Positions 1-8,626 of a stretch of 21,260 nucleotides of DNA are shown one piece after another. The stretch comes from a virus. The translations under genes were made by a program, and so were the position numbers. Every line of letters starts with the position of its first letter. Within the stretch, counting starts at the first letter, position 1. A model generated the notes under the pieces. It searched no databases, had not been told where the DNA came from, and was given only the letters and a program-made list of their open reading frames with translations. The stretch covers positions 1 through 21,260 of the IMG/VR virus record IMGVR_UViG_3300039018_000144, one strand, 5' to 3'.

Positions 1-150
1 AGCAGTTAATAAACCGCCAGCACCACCGCCTCCGTTATAACCGCCACCACCACCCCCGCCAGCCACACATAAGTATTCCACCGCTGTGACAGGGTAGTTA
101 ATGCCGTTTAAACCGGCTGAGAGAATCCCGCCTGTATATCTTTGAGACAT
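1..150 (-). CDS. Glycine-rich tail/fibre protein, N-terminal part only (cut by window edge)
   Basis: The minus strand opens with ATG at 150-148 after a clear GGGGA ribosome site and stays open for 50 codons to the left edge. The peptide starts MSQRYTGGILSAGLNGINYP and then runs into a VAGGGGGGGYNGGGGAGG stretch. That arrangement, a short beta-rich start followed by a polyglycine sheet-like domain, is known from phage tail fibre and adhesin proteins (glycine-rich domain family). It lies 12 nt downstream of another virion protein at the end of the tail-gene run, which suits a receptor-binding or fibre-tip component. The rest of the gene is outside the window, so its length and function are inferred. 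Confidence 0.7.
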   Translation of the reverse strand, partial: MSQRYTGGILSAGLNGINYPVTAVEYLCVAGGGGGGGYNGGGGAGGLLTA

Positions 151-162
151 GAGTGTCCCCGA

Positions 163-546
163 TTAGTTAATTTCTTCCCAAGAGCAAGTAACGACTAAAT
201 CGTTTGATGCGCTTGCAGTAGCACCTATTGATCGGTCTTCTAGCAAGTAAAAACTTGTTGTCTTGTCAGTCACAATCAAAGACGCATCGGCTGGGACAGA
301 AATCGTAGAAGCAATCTGAGTGCCTGTACCGCCCAGCGCTGCCGCAGAAAATATCTTGATTGAAATGTCAGCCGCAGAAGTTCCGTCTACGTTGGCTACA
401 ACAATTGAATTGATCTTGAAGACTTTTCCGGACGAGGCCGCATTGCTTACCAACGCAGTAGCAAACGGGTCAGCCGTGGATGAGATCAATAAAGTAGATG
501 TATTGCCGTAAATTGCTGATACGGATACGATGTTTGGGTTTGCCAT
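163..546 (-). CDS. Small virion structural protein (127 aa)
   Basis: A 127-residue protein rich in Ser, Ala, Thr and Val, predicted to be all beta strand, with no transmembrane segment. Its end (...ATASASNDLVVTCSWEEIN) resembles the last strand of small beta-sandwich virion proteins found in many environmental tailed phages; this is recognition of style, not a search result. It starts 15 nt after the fibre gene stop with an AGGAGCAC ribosome site, and is followed by the glycine-rich protein. Its position among fibre genes suggests a tail or fibre-associated subunit. Exact role unknown. Confidence 0.75.
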   Translation of the reverse strand: MANPNIVSVSAIYGNTSTLLISSTADPFATALVSNAASSGKVFKINSIVVANVDGTSAADISIKIFSAAALGGTGTQIASTISVPADASLIVTDKTTSFYLLEDRSIGATASASNDLVVTCSWEEIN

Positions 547-561
547 TTAGTGCTCCTAAAA

Positions 562-2409
562 TTAACCGAAGATCATTGCCATCGCAATGGCTTTACCTGT
601 TGTTACAAGACTTCCGCTTGTTGGAAGGGTGACGTTTGTTGTACCTGTAACAGTCAGCGTTGTGGCAAAAGCCCCTGAGACTGTAATTGTGCTGGCTGCA
701 TTGTTTGCAATACCTGTACCTCCATTAACTGCAGACAAAACGCCTGAAATTGTATTACTTCCAAAAGCAATGGTCTTGTTGGTCAGGGTTTCAGAACCCG
801 CTAAGGTAGCCAATGTTCCCGTTGTGGGGAAAGTGACGTTTGTTGTGCCTGTCAGAGTCCTTGTGTAGGCAAAGTTGCCAGAACCCGTCACGGTCATCGC
901 CGCATTGTTTGCTACGCCTGTGCCTCCGTTGGCTGCGGGAAGCGTTCCGCTTACATGAGTGGTCAAACCAATCTTGCCGTAGCTAGGTGCAGTGTTAACG
1001 CCGCCAGATATCAGTGCATTGCCGGTTGCTATATCCGCTAACTTTGACAAAACACCCGTGGTACTTGCATAAATAATATCGCCAATAGCGTAACTTGTGA
1101 TGTTAGTTCCACCATTTGCTACCGCTAGAGTCCCTGCTACAGTTACAGCACCGCTACTCGGTGTTGCTGGGGTCAATCCCGTTGTGCCAAAGTTAATACT
1201 AGACAAGCCACCAACGCCACCAAATTGTGACCAAGTAATTGCTGTTGTCCCCATCGTGCCGCCAGCGTCACTAGAACAAACCCATCCTGTGTCAGCAAGG
1301 GTTGTACCCGTAGAAATAAACACATAACCACTTGGAACTTCAGCCCAAGTGTCATTGTCTGTAGCACGAGTTAAAACCCAAGGAACGGATACAGAACCTA
1401 CTGTTGTAACTGTGTAAATGCCATTTTGAAATGTAGATGCTTGGTCTTTAATCAAAACCCTATCGCTGACTGAATTTAAAATTCCGTCTGCCGAAAAAGC
1501 TACGTTTGTTCCAGAGTTTGTCAGGGTTGCGCCAACGCCTAAAGTACCGTTTAAATAAGTCGCGGTAAGTGCCGAAGTAGTTGCATTGATAACCGCTGCT
1601 TTGGTGTTCAAGCCCTGCGCCACCGTGTCTACATACAATTTATTTGCCAGATCGGTCCCGGCGGTAGGCGTTGTAGCCACGGTTCCGGCGGTTAAAGACA
1701 GTGTGCTAGAAGTGTCAAACACAAGCTTTCCGGTGCCGGTAGCCCCAGTAGAGGTTACGCCCTCAAAGGTAACATGCCCTGTTGCGTTGATAGTGGTAAA
1801 AGCACCAGTGCTAGGGGTGGTGCCACCAATAGCCCCGGGCGTGGGAAACGACGTGACGTTGGCCGTGCCGTCAAAGCTAGTGCCGCCAATCGTTCTGGCC
1901 GAAGCCAAAGCGGTGGCTGTCGAGGCGTTGCCCGTAAGCGCTCCGGTGAAAGTCGTTGCGCTGACGGTTGTAAACGCCCCAGTGCTTGGGGTTGTGCCGC
2001 CAATAGCACCGGGCGTAGGGAAAGACGTGACGTTAGCCGTGCCGTCAAAGCTGGTGCCGCCAATCGTTCTGGCCGTGGCCAAAGCAGTCGCCGTTGACGC
2101 GTTGCCTACAACAGCCCCAGTAAAGGTCGTTGCGCTGACAGTAGTGAAGGCACCGGTGCTCGGGCTTGAGGCGCCAATCGTTGTGCTATTGATTGTTGAA
2201 GACGTGATGGCCAAAGCCTGCAAAGCAGCCGAAGCAATCAGCGCCGTGCCTGCGGAATTGACCATTGCAACTTTGTAACCGTTGGCGGCCAAAGTCGGCA
2301 ACAAATCAAAACCAAGGGTAATGTTCTCTAGCTCATTGCGCAACGATGCCGATGAGCCCGGCGAGTTGGGCGTTGGATAGGTGGTGTGGGTATAGTACGG
2401 ATTGCTCAT
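562..2409 (-). CDS. Repeat-rich tail fibre protein (615 aa)
   Basis: A 615-residue low-complexity protein dominated by Thr, Ser, Gly and Ala. The N-terminus (MSNPYYTHTTYPTPNSPGS) is short and probably attaches to the tail. It is followed by a tandem repeat of about 58 residues around the words RTIGGTSFDGTANVTSFPTP and STGAFTTVSATTFTGA. Towards the C-terminus, NGGTG(V/I)ANNAA plus a TGTTNVTxPTxGxL motif appears twice. Such repeats are typical of the shaft of phage fibres. The start overlaps the stop of the upstream tail gene by ATGA, so the two are translationally coupled. There is no chaperone or peptidase domain at the C-terminus, and the host-binding tip may lie in the downstream glycine-rich protein. 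The fibre role is inferred from repeats and gene order. Confidence 0.8.
   Translation of the reverse strand: MSNPYYTHTTYPTPNSPGSSASLRNELENITLGFDLLPTLAANGYKVAMVNSAGTALIASAALQALAITSSTINSTTIGASSPSTGAFTTVSATTFTGAVVGNASTATALATARTIGGTSFDGTANVTSFPTPGAIGGTTPSTGAFTTVSATTFTGALTGNASTATALASARTIGGTSFDGTANVTSFPTPGAIGGTTPSTGAFTTINATGHVTFEGVTSTGATGTGKLVFDTSSTLSLTAGTVATTPTAGTDLANKLYVDTVAQGLNTKAAVINATTSALTATYLNGTLGVGATLTNSGTNVAFSADGILNSVSDRVLIKDQASTFQNGIYTVTTVGSVSVPWVLTRATDNDTWAEVPSGYVFISTGTTLADTGWVCSSDAGGTMGTTAITWSQFGGVGGLSSINFGTTGLTPATPSSGAVTVAGTLAVANGGTNITSYAIGDIIYASTTGVLSKLADIATGNALISGGVNTAPSYGKIGLTTHVSGTLPAANGGTGVANNAAMTVTGSGNFAYTRTLTGTTNVTFPTTGTLATLAGSETLTNKTIAFGSNTISGVLSAVNGGTGIANNAASTITVSGAFATTLTVTGTTNVTLPTSGSLVTTGKAIAMAMIFG
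1807..1980 (-). repeat. Fibre shaft tandem repeat, copy closer to the C-terminus
   Basis: One 174-bp (58-codon) unit of a tandem repeat in the fibre gene, directly adjoining a second copy at 1981-2154. The two copies encode nearly the same residues (ARTIGGTSFDGTANVTSFPTP and following), while many differences sit at third codon positions. That indicates an old in-frame duplication kept under protein-level selection. Confidence 0.85.
1981..2154 (-). repeat. Fibre shaft tandem repeat, copy closer to the N-terminus
   Basis: Second 174-bp unit of the fibre tandem repeat. A diverged partial unit continues beyond 2155 (the sequence around STGAFTTVSATTFTGA occurs again), so the array is about two and a half units long. 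Confidence 0.85.
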
Positions 2410-4433
2410 CGAAGTCCTCGGCGTAGGGTGTAGTGCACAATAATGTTATTCACCGTAAAAGGCTCAAAAAGATCAGAGTTTGTAGAAACGCGAATGGCCA
2501 TGTTTTCGGCGGTTCCCGTAACTTCAATCTCAGACGGAGATATGTCAGACCCATCCCACACAAAATTGTCCCAACTCATGTCATCCCAATAACTTGATCT
2601 CAAGTCGTTTTGGTATGAGGCATCATCGGGCTGGGTCAATGCTGCTGTACGGTAGCCAAGGTCATAACCAAATTGAATTTCGGCGTAAGAATCCCCCGAC
2701 AACTCTACAGCAGCTTTGCGATAACGTTTTAAAATTCGAGGCGATTTTGTTGAGTTGTAAACCAAGTTTATGTTGGCCGGAATAAAGTCGCCGTCAAAGC
2801 TCGTACCTAAATCCATTTGGTACACGTACCCATTAGTCGAACCAAAGAATTGGACCGTGCCGCCGCTAGGCGCTTCGCTGTCAACGGAACAGTTGATGTT
2901 GTGCCCAAACTGTATTGGCATGCTGCCCAAAACTTGGCCGTTTAGGATTGTCATGTAAAGGCCTGTTCCGTCTGAAAAGAACACCCGGTACTGGCCCTTG
3001 TCTCGGTTGACCGTACTGCCAACAGCCAGTCCTCGGTGCTGCTCAATAAATTTAGGAATGTTCATGGTCAACGACGCTGGCACAAAGTTACCAAAGTTCA
3101 GAGATGTGCCCAAACTAATAATGCCCCTGTCGTCCAACACATACGCTTGGTCCATGTTCTGCGCCGTGTACGCAATAGCACCCGTGCCGCTGTTAAATGT
3201 AGACAAACTAAAATTTGCGGAGCTTGTGCCGTACAGCACCGATGTGTCGCTTCGTGTGTAGATGGCCAAAGCACCGCTTGATTGGTCGCCCGGCAGCACC
3301 AGCAAATTGGTCACGCCCGCGTTCATCGCGATCTCGCCGGCGCCTAGCAAAGGCGTCCATTGGTACGGATAGCCCAAACCAGAAAATTGCACAGAAGCAC
3401 CAAAGCTCAAAAACAAATGTTGTTTGTGAAACGTAATGTGGTTGGGCGTATCAACCGCCATGCCCGTTGCAATCGGCACAAACGTCGTGCCATCAAACTC
3501 AAACGCCCGATTAACGCCGTCGCACCCATACAGTTTGTAGTTAGCAGTGCCGCCACCAAAATTGGCAATTACCGTCTCGTATCGCCCGCCAGTGGTAAGC
3601 GTTATTTGTGTGGCCGCACCGCCCGCTATGGCTTTCACTGCTGCTGCAACTGTGAGATTCTCACCACTTGTAAAAACGCCAGTAGAAGATGAAAGAATAA
3701 GCCGGCCGGCCGCATTGCCCGAAGCAAACGTGCCCGACTGCAATACAACCCTAGCTACTACGCCGGTCGCGCCGCTGGTAGCGCCCGTAACCGTGTTTCC
3801 ATCAACGATTGCCGCTGTACCCGTGTTAAAGCTCAGCTCTTTGCCAAGCGTAACAGCAACCCAACCACTCGCTGTTGATTTGTACATCGACGTTAATCGC
3901 CACGCATAGCAGACGCCGTTGTAGTAAGCCACCCCAAGAATTGAACCGGTTCCGGGCACAGCGGTAATGTCAGCTCGGTAGTTGTCAGCTGCAAGGTTTT
4001 GATATGTTGCGTCAGTCAGGCCATCGGCCGACACACCTTGCACCGCCGTAATGGTGGCCACATTACCGGCGCCGTTGTTTAAAACATCGTTAATTACAAA
4101 GGTCCCGGTCTCACGGGTAATAACCACCGACGCAACGGTAACAGCAATTACGCTACCGGTAGCTGCCGATATAGATCCGGTAACCGTTTGGCCAACAGTA
4201 ACCGTGCCCGTAAACGTGCAAACCAAAATGTTGTAAGTAGCAGACGACGGACTGGGCCGCCCATCGAAACGCTCATAGCCAGCAATGCGTGTGTAGCCGC
4301 CAGTGATTGAACACTCAAAATTAGCAGCACGACGCGCAACACCCGGGGGTAGAGAAAGTGTTGGGGTAACCTGATCCAAGCCGCCGTTGAGGCGGATTAG
4401 ATCGTAATTGACTTTAGGCGTGGTCAGCTGCAT
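2406..4433 (-). CDS. Tail tube/nozzle-like virion protein (675 aa)
   Basis: A 675-residue protein with an opening (VNYDLIRLNGGLDQVTPTLSLPPG) of the kind found at the start of podovirus tail hub or nozzle proteins: a line listing residues of a beta-propeller-like fold, followed by many short beta repeats. Aromatic residues are frequent in the C-terminal third (SSYWDDMSWDNFVWDGSD). It lies between the adaptor-like gene and the fibre gene, where P22-like phages carry gp10 and T7-like phages carry the tubular protein B. No specific catalytic motif is visible. It starts at ATG after an AAGG ribosome site and its stop overlaps the next gene. The nozzle assignment is an inference from order, size and composition. 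Confidence 0.6.
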   Translation of the reverse strand: MQLTTPKVNYDLIRLNGGLDQVTPTLSLPPGVARRAANFECSITGGYTRIAGYERFDGRPSPSSATYNILVCTFTGTVTVGQTVTGSISAATGSVIAVTVASVVITRETGTFVINDVLNNGAGNVATITAVQGVSADGLTDATYQNLAADNYRADITAVPGTGSILGVAYYNGVCYAWRLTSMYKSTASGWVAVTLGKELSFNTGTAAIVDGNTVTGATSGATGVVARVVLQSGTFASGNAAGRLILSSSTGVFTSGENLTVAAAVKAIAGGAATQITLTTGGRYETVIANFGGGTANYKLYGCDGVNRAFEFDGTTFVPIATGMAVDTPNHITFHKQHLFLSFGASVQFSGLGYPYQWTPLLGAGEIAMNAGVTNLLVLPGDQSSGALAIYTRSDTSVLYGTSSANFSLSTFNSGTGAIAYTAQNMDQAYVLDDRGIISLGTSLNFGNFVPASLTMNIPKFIEQHRGLAVGSTVNRDKGQYRVFFSDGTGLYMTILNGQVLGSMPIQFGHNINCSVDSEAPSGGTVQFFGSTNGYVYQMDLGTSFDGDFIPANINLVYNSTKSPRILKRYRKAAVELSGDSYAEIQFGYDLGYRTAALTQPDDASYQNDLRSSYWDDMSWDNFVWDGSDISPSEIEVTGTAENMAIRVSTNSDLFEPFTVNNIIVHYTLRRGLR

Positions 4434-4442
4434 TTGTGCGCC

Positions 4443-5135
4443 TTATGCAAGAGGCGGGCCGCTGACGACTGTTGGCAGCTGATCGATGTCCAGTCGGTTC
4501 ATCAATCGCTTAAATTCAAATTCGCCGCGTTGATAGACTTCTGGCGCTGATTCATAACCGCCGTAAAACATCATGGCCCTGTAAACAATCATCATTTGAA
4601 AGCGGTCAGGAAACACGCTGGGCGGCGCGTCAGTGGCCAAGGCAAACTCTGTTGGCTGAACATAGTACTCGCCCACAATGACGTAGGGCTGATCTGGTAT
4701 TGAGCCAAAGCCTAAGTTCTTATCTGGATCAATTGTGACGACTACTGGGCGCGCATACGTTGTACGCATATTCCCGTACATGTACAGGTTGCGAAACGTC
4801 GTGTAGTCCATGTAGTTCATCAGCTGCTCGTCTTTGTAGTTTTGTCCTACAGACGAAGCGCGCCAACTATCCCGTTTCCAGTTTCCAAAAGTAGACCCCA
4901 CACCGGCTTCGGTGGGGGTATAGATTTGTTGTTGTGTGACCGTGTTGAATTGCACTGGATAACGCATCCACTGCCAGTCTTCTTTGGCCGTTTGCACATC
5001 GACCCAAGCACTATTGATCCAGCTTGCCATCCGGTAGGATTCGCCGGTCAAACCAGTAACGGTGATCAGCGGCGTGCTGGCGCCGGAGACGCCGCACTCC
5101 ACGCGCAGCCGGTTGATAAGCTGGAGATAGTTCAC
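4443..5135 (-). CDS. Head-to-tail adaptor-like protein (230 aa)
   Basis: A 230-residue protein beginning MNYLQLINRLRVECGVSG, then an aromatic segment (WINSAWVDVQTAKEDWQWM) and a helical C-terminus (QMMIVYRAMMFYGGYESAPEVYQRGEFEFKRL split across two helices). This pattern is common in phage adaptor proteins that sit under the portal; the similarity is by eye. Translation most likely starts at GTG 5135-5133, preceded by GGGTGA. The gene is the first of the tail block, directly before the 675-aa protein, which agrees with a connector that joins portal and tail. Confidence 0.6.
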   Translation of the reverse strand: MNYLQLINRLRVECGVSGASTPLITVTGLTGESYRMASWINSAWVDVQTAKEDWQWMRYPVQFNTVTQQQIYTPTEAGVGSTFGNWKRDSWRASSVGQNYKDEQLMNYMDYTTFRNLYMYGNMRTTYARPVVVTIDPDKNLGFGSIPDQPYVIVGEYYVQPTEFALATDAPPSVFPDRFQMMIVYRAMMFYGGYESAPEVYQRGEFEFKRLMNRLDIDQLPTVVSGPPLA

Positions 5136-5150
5136 TAGGTCACCCTGTGT

Positions 5151-5573
5151 TTAAGCGGGTTCAGCCAAAACGTTTTGAAGCCATGCACGTCCGCGAGGAT
5201 TGTCGTCGTGCATCAACTCAAAAGGATAAGCCAAACCATGGCGCGCGATCATGTCGATTTGATCAGGCGCTGCTGGGTTGCGAGTTACTTGGCTGTATTT
5301 GGTTTCCTTCATACGTGCCAAGATCTCGACATACTTGCGACGAACGCGCATTGGCACGCCGCGCATGATTGGTTGATTAGTCCCGTTGCAATTAAGAATT
5401 ACATGAGGAGATTGGTTTTCGTCAGTGCTAGCGTGCACCATGACCTCAACCATTTCGTTCATGAATGCTTCGCTTGCTGCAAGCTCACGAAAATCTACAA
5501 CTTGGGAAACCGGATCAACTGTTGGTGTGTCGTCAATGATTTCAATTCCTGCGACTACTTCTTTTTTTGCCAT
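5151..5573 (-). CDS. Small virion or connector protein of unknown function (140 aa)
   Basis: The reading frame is open from 5579, but the ATG at 5573 is the better start: the GGAG ribosome site lies 7 nt from it and almost touches the ATG at 5579. The protein (140 aa from 5573) has an acidic N-terminal half and a basic stretch PMRVRRKYVEILARMKETKY near the C-terminal third. No family was recognised. An A7 run follows the start codon (MAKKE). It sits between the head-decoration genes and the adaptor and follows an intrinsic terminator, so it probably belongs to the less expressed part of the virion operon. Confidence 0.7.
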   Translation of the reverse strand: MAKKEVVAGIEIIDDTPTVDPVSQVVDFRELAASEAFMNEMVEVMVHASTDENQSPHVILNCNGTNQPIMRGVPMRVRRKYVEILARMKETKYSQVTRNPAAPDQIDMIARHGLAYPFELMHDDNPRGRAWLQNVLAEPA

Positions 5574-5609
5574 CTTCATTCTCCGTTAGGTTTAAAAAAT
5601 CGGTCCGCC

Positions 5610-5638
5610 AAAAAGCAGGCTGCCCGAAGGCAACCTGC
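5610..5638 (-). terminator. Intrinsic terminator with UUCG loop, minus strand
   Basis: Read on the minus strand, GCAGGTTGCC-TTCG-GGCAGCCTGC is a 10-bp stem with one G-U pair and a stable UUCG tetraloop, followed by five T. On the plus strand the same arms have a C-A mismatch, so it acts on minus-strand transcripts. It lies about 30 nt after the stop of the 145-aa virion gene and 37 nt before the next start. Confidence 0.8.
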
Positions 5639-5667
5639 AAAACCCTCTGTTAAGAGAGGATGGCAAC

Positions 5668-6105
5668 TTACTGGGCTGAACCGGGCATGTCCATGCAATC
5701 GCTGAACACGTCGGTAACTCCGGTGGCGCCGAGGTCAGTCGAGCCGGGAGTGAACGTAGCAGAAGAGCTGGTAGTGACTTTGATCAAACCGACCAAAGTT
5801 GTACCGGCTGTGACCTGACCGGGCACTGGGCATGGATCGCCAGCAGCAACGATAGGGCCTTGTGTGGTCGACACGGCGCCAGCGCTTGTGATCCACACGG
5901 CAAACAAACAGGCTTGTGAATTGCCCAATGCAGTGCCGGCTGTGAAAGGCAGGTTGTCGGTAGCAGCCTTAGACTTGAAAACACCGTTGCTTGTAAAAGT
6001 CAAAGTGTTCGTAGTCTTAAAGGTGTTAGCGTCGGTGCCTTCGGCTAGGCCGGCAGCGGTCAGCGAGAGATAGCCACTATTGGCTTGTTCGATGTTGTAT
6101 GACAT
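5668..6105 (-). CDS. Small virion protein (145 aa)
   Basis: A 145-residue Ser/Thr/Ala-rich protein with alternating hydrophobic residues, likely beta. Start ATG 6105 follows an AAGGAA site. It contains Cys residues in SQACLFAV, DPCPVPG and SDCMDMPG, which is unusual among its neighbours. It is the second small gene after the capsid and ends at the UUCG terminator, so it is expressed with the capsid. A head-decoration or minor capsid role is possible but not shown by any motif. Confidence 0.75.
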   Translation of the reverse strand: MSYNIEQANSGYLSLTAAGLAEGTDANTFKTTNTLTFTSNGVFKSKAATDNLPFTAGTALGNSQACLFAVWITSAGAVSTTQGPIVAAGDPCPVPGQVTAGTTLVGLIKVTTSSSATFTPGSTDLGATGVTDVFSDCMDMPGSAQ

Positions 6106-6130
6106 GATTTATTCCTTTAGGAAAAGATTA

Positions 6131-6601
6131 TTAAGAAGCTGTTGTGAAAGTCACACCAGCGGCCACTGCGCAATGCGCATAGGCAAACCAGCTCGTACCG
6201 TCACTGATAACAGTTACACGATCGCCTGCAACCGATGATCCATCTACAAAAGAGATGGTGTCGTCGGCTGTGCCAGTATCACCAGCAGCGCCAGAAGCGG
6301 GATACGCTTGGCCCTTGATGATGTTGGCACTGGCGTTGGTCACGATCGTGTAGCTGGCGCCAGAAGGTGCCGCAGCCACAATGAAAGTGTAGGTCAAACC
6401 CGCAGCAGGCAAGGGCAGAGTAGTTACGAATTCAGTAGCCGAAGACAAAAAATATGTCTCGCCGCTTTCCGCCGCTGTCAGTGATGACGCGGCAGCAAGC
6501 GTAGCGTTTGCAACGGGACCCAAGATGGGAGCCGTAACAGACAATGCGGATACGTCGTTCAAACGGTCTTCGTTTAGAAGTTTCCAGTAGTTCGATTGCA
6601 T
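6131..6601 (-). CDS. Head decoration-like protein (156 aa)
   Basis: The N-terminus MQSNYWKLLNEDRLNDVSAL is followed by a beta domain with the segment ESGETYFLSS and TLPLPAAGLTYTFIVAAAPSG. Such 'TLPxPAxGLxYTF' strands occur in phage capsid-decoration or fibre-associated beta folds. The gene lies immediately downstream of the capsid gene, a common place for decoration proteins. It has an AAAGGAAC ribosome site 4-9 nt ahead of ATG 6601. The function is inferred from position and fold style. Confidence 0.7.
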   Translation of the reverse strand: MQSNYWKLLNEDRLNDVSALSVTAPILGPVANATLAAASSLTAAESGETYFLSSATEFVTTLPLPAAGLTYTFIVAAAPSGASYTIVTNASANIIKGQAYPASGAAGDTGTADDTISFVDGSSVAGDRVTVISDGTSWFAYAHCAVAAGVTFTTAS

Positions 6602-6626
6602 GATGTGTTCCTTTTAGTTAAGACGC

Positions 6627-6643
6627 CGGGGCATAAAGCCCCG
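6627..6643 (-). other. Hairpin after the capsid gene
   Basis: CGGGGC-loop-GCCCCG (loop ATAAA on plus, TTTAT on minus) forms a 6-bp GC-rich hairpin 9 nt after the capsid stop. No T run follows on either strand, so it is more likely an mRNA-end stabiliser or pause site than a terminator. Confidence 0.5.
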
Positions 6644-6651
6644 ACTGGTCA

Positions 6652-7710
6652 TTACAGAGCGGTCACACCAGCTTCGATACGGGCCATGAAGGCGTCGTTC
6701 AGACGCACAGTCGCGAACCATGTAGAAGCGCCCACGTAGCCGAATTGGCCCAATGGGTTGGCGTGGTTGGTCTGTGAGGCTTTGAGGACCACAGGCTTGA
6801 TGGCAGACATGCCCTTAAGGGCGACTTGGCCCCAGCAGTCTTCACCGATGATGATGAAGGGATACACGTCAACGTTAGCAGCGCCAACAGACAACATGCC
6901 GTTCAAAGTTGCAGAACCAGCAGCAGCGAAAGATTTCAACAGGGGTGAGCTGATGAAACGGAAGTCTTCGCAAGCGCCGATTTCGCGGTCATGGATTGGC
7001 TTGAATGAACCGTACTCTTCCACGCGGGTGAAGCCGGGCAAGTTACGGATGTCGCTGACAGCGTCAGTGTGGCAGAAGATAACGTATGCGGGCTGCACAG
7101 CGCGAGTGCCAAAGTTAACACCGGGAGCCAAACGGCTGGTAACGCGGCGTGAACGGTTGGACTCAAGTGTACGGGCTGCTTTACGAATTGCGTTTAAGCT
7201 GATAGCTGTGTTGATTGCAGAGCGGCTAGAACCGTTTGCATAGATCACAGTAGAGCCAGCCTTCAACACACCGTAACGAACCATCTCCATCACCTCAGCC
7301 AATGTCTCGCCTGTGAGCTTGACCATTTCGCCGGGGATGTCATCTTCATACAGTTGCTCAACTTTGCTGGAGTACTTGAACAGCACGCCATATTGTTGCA
7401 ATTGAACAGACACGTCTTGGAAAGAGATCGTGTTTGCGTTAGGTGTCACACCTTCAGCCAACACGAAGTTGGAAGCGGTGATGTCAGGAGTACCAACGTA
7501 GCGAGAAGAGTTCTCGATTGTTGTACCAACAGTAGATGCGCCAAAAGGCAGAGTACGACGGAACACCAAGGTGTCTGTCGAGTTCTGGGGCATCTCGCGT
7601 TGAGTACCGAAGTCGCCCAAAACAGTGATGGGCTGTGCGTGTTCAAGCATACCTTGAGCAGCGCGGATTAGATTTCGCGATGCTACGGTGCCGTAATTTT
7701 GAATAGACAT
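6652..7710 (-). CDS. Major capsid protein, N4-gp56-like
   Basis: A 352-residue protein with the N-terminus of N4-gp56-type major capsid proteins: MSIQNYGTVASRNLIRAAQ, then ITVLGDFGTQREMPQNSTDT and VFRRTLPF. Later come VTPNANTISFQDVSVQLQQYG and the helical ELYEDD-like section (VEQLYEDDIPGEMVKLTGE). It forms the head shell. It directly follows the scaffold gene and precedes small decoration-like genes, the usual order. Start ATG 7710 has an AAAGGAAAC ribosome site. The size (about 350 residues) fits the family. No protease gene is visible nearby, so the capsid may assemble with the scaffold without proteolytic maturation; that last point is inference. Confidence 0.88.
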   Translation of the reverse strand: MSIQNYGTVASRNLIRAAQGMLEHAQPITVLGDFGTQREMPQNSTDTLVFRRTLPFGASTVGTTIENSSRYVGTPDITASNFVLAEGVTPNANTISFQDVSVQLQQYGVLFKYSSKVEQLYEDDIPGEMVKLTGETLAEVMEMVRYGVLKAGSTVIYANGSSRSAINTAISLNAIRKAARTLESNRSRRVTSRLAPGVNFGTRAVQPAYVIFCHTDAVSDIRNLPGFTRVEEYGSFKPIHDREIGACEDFRFISSPLLKSFAAAGSATLNGMLSVGAANVDVYPFIIIGEDCWGQVALKGMSAIKPVVLKASQTNHANPLGQFGYVGASTWFATVRLNDAFMARIEAGVTAL

Positions 7711-7738
7711 GGTCTAGTTTCCTTTTTTGAAAATTGAT

Positions 7739-8626
7739 TTAGTAGCCGCGTTCTTTGAGCTCTCGCTCACGTTTCTTGGCTTCGTAGTTCCACAGTTCAG
7801 CTGGTGACATGTCGCCAAGTGTTTTAGGCGGCGGTGTCTGGCCAGTTCGAGTTGTCGCGGCTGCAGCGAGACGTGCTCCGCGCTCTTGCTTGATGTCCGT
7901 AGCCGAAACCGATTTAGATGTATTGAACAAGTCAAGCATCTTGATCGCGTCTCTAGCTGCCGAGCTGTCAGCGAGGGCCCGAGTCTCAGGTGACTGCACG
8001 GTAAACCATTGCGCAAATTCAGTCGTGTTGACCGTATCGCGCCAGTTCTCGTACTTACCTTCAATTCGCGCTTCTTCCATGAGGCGCCCCATCTCAGCGC
8101 GGGTTTGTGCGACCTGCTGCTGCACGTAGCCTGTCACCTGTTCGGGTGTCAAACTTTGTTGCTGCTGGCCTCCCACCTTCGATGCGACGTATTCCTCCAT
8201 CGCTCCTGCCCACTCGGGGAAATCTTGCTTGAGCTGCTCCCACTTCTCTGGGTTCTTGGCGGCGCTGACGATAGCTGTCTGCGTAGGCGCTTCTTGCATT
8301 GCTGCTTGACGTGCCTGCTGAGCTTCTCGTTGCATCGCTGCCACGCGACCCTCGGTCGTTTTGACATGGTGCAGCAATTGAGCATTTGCCTGTGCTAACT
8401 CATCGATTTGTGCCAACTTGGCACGCACCGTTGGCGATAGCCCGGCAAGAGGATCTTCCGGCTGTTCCGGTTCGACTTGCGCTTGTTCTGGTTCGAAGTC
8501 CTGCGGCGTTTCCGGCGCGGTGGCTAAAAGCTCAGATGCGGACGTATCATCGTCGGCATTTAGCTTAGATGCCTCTTCATTCCATAGGTTTTGCGCTTCT
8601 TCCGAAGACAGTTGGTTTTCTTCCAC
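7739..8626 (-). CDS. Scaffold (capsid assembly) protein (295 aa)
   Basis: A 295-residue, acidic and Gln/Ala-rich protein. Residues 1-62 are Glu/Asp/Pro-rich and disordered. Residues about 64-112 are a heptad-like coiled coil (KLAQIDELAQANAQLLHHVK). A second Gln-rich helical region (QQQQSLTPEQVTGYVQQQVA) follows, and the C-terminus is basic (KKRERELKERGY), as in scaffolds that bind the inner capsid surface. The start is GTG 8626-8624 with TTTGGAGAG upstream. It lies immediately before the capsid gene. The family is recognised by architecture and position; no peptidase motif is present. Confidence 0.8.
   Translation of the reverse strand: MEENQLSSEEAQNLWNEEASKLNADDDTSASELLATAPETPQDFEPEQAQVEPEQPEDPLAGLSPTVRAKLAQIDELAQANAQLLHHVKTTEGRVAAMQREAQQARQAAMQEAPTQTAIVSAAKNPEKWEQLKQDFPEWAGAMEEYVASKVGGQQQQSLTPEQVTGYVQQQVAQTRAEMGRLMEEARIEGKYENWRDTVNTTEFAQWFTVQSPETRALADSSAARDAIKMLDLFNTSKSVSATDIKQERGARLAAAATTRTGQTPPPKTLGDMSPAELWNYEAKKRERELKERGY

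Noticed and set aside
1586-2278. Long plus-strand ORF (230 codons) across the fibre repeats
   Set aside because: It is antisense to the fibre repeat, has Val/Ala/Pro low-complexity composition produced by that repeat, and lacks a ribosome site.
6627-6643. Terminator after the capsid gene
   Set aside because: Good hairpin but no U run on either strand; kept only as an mRNA hairpin.
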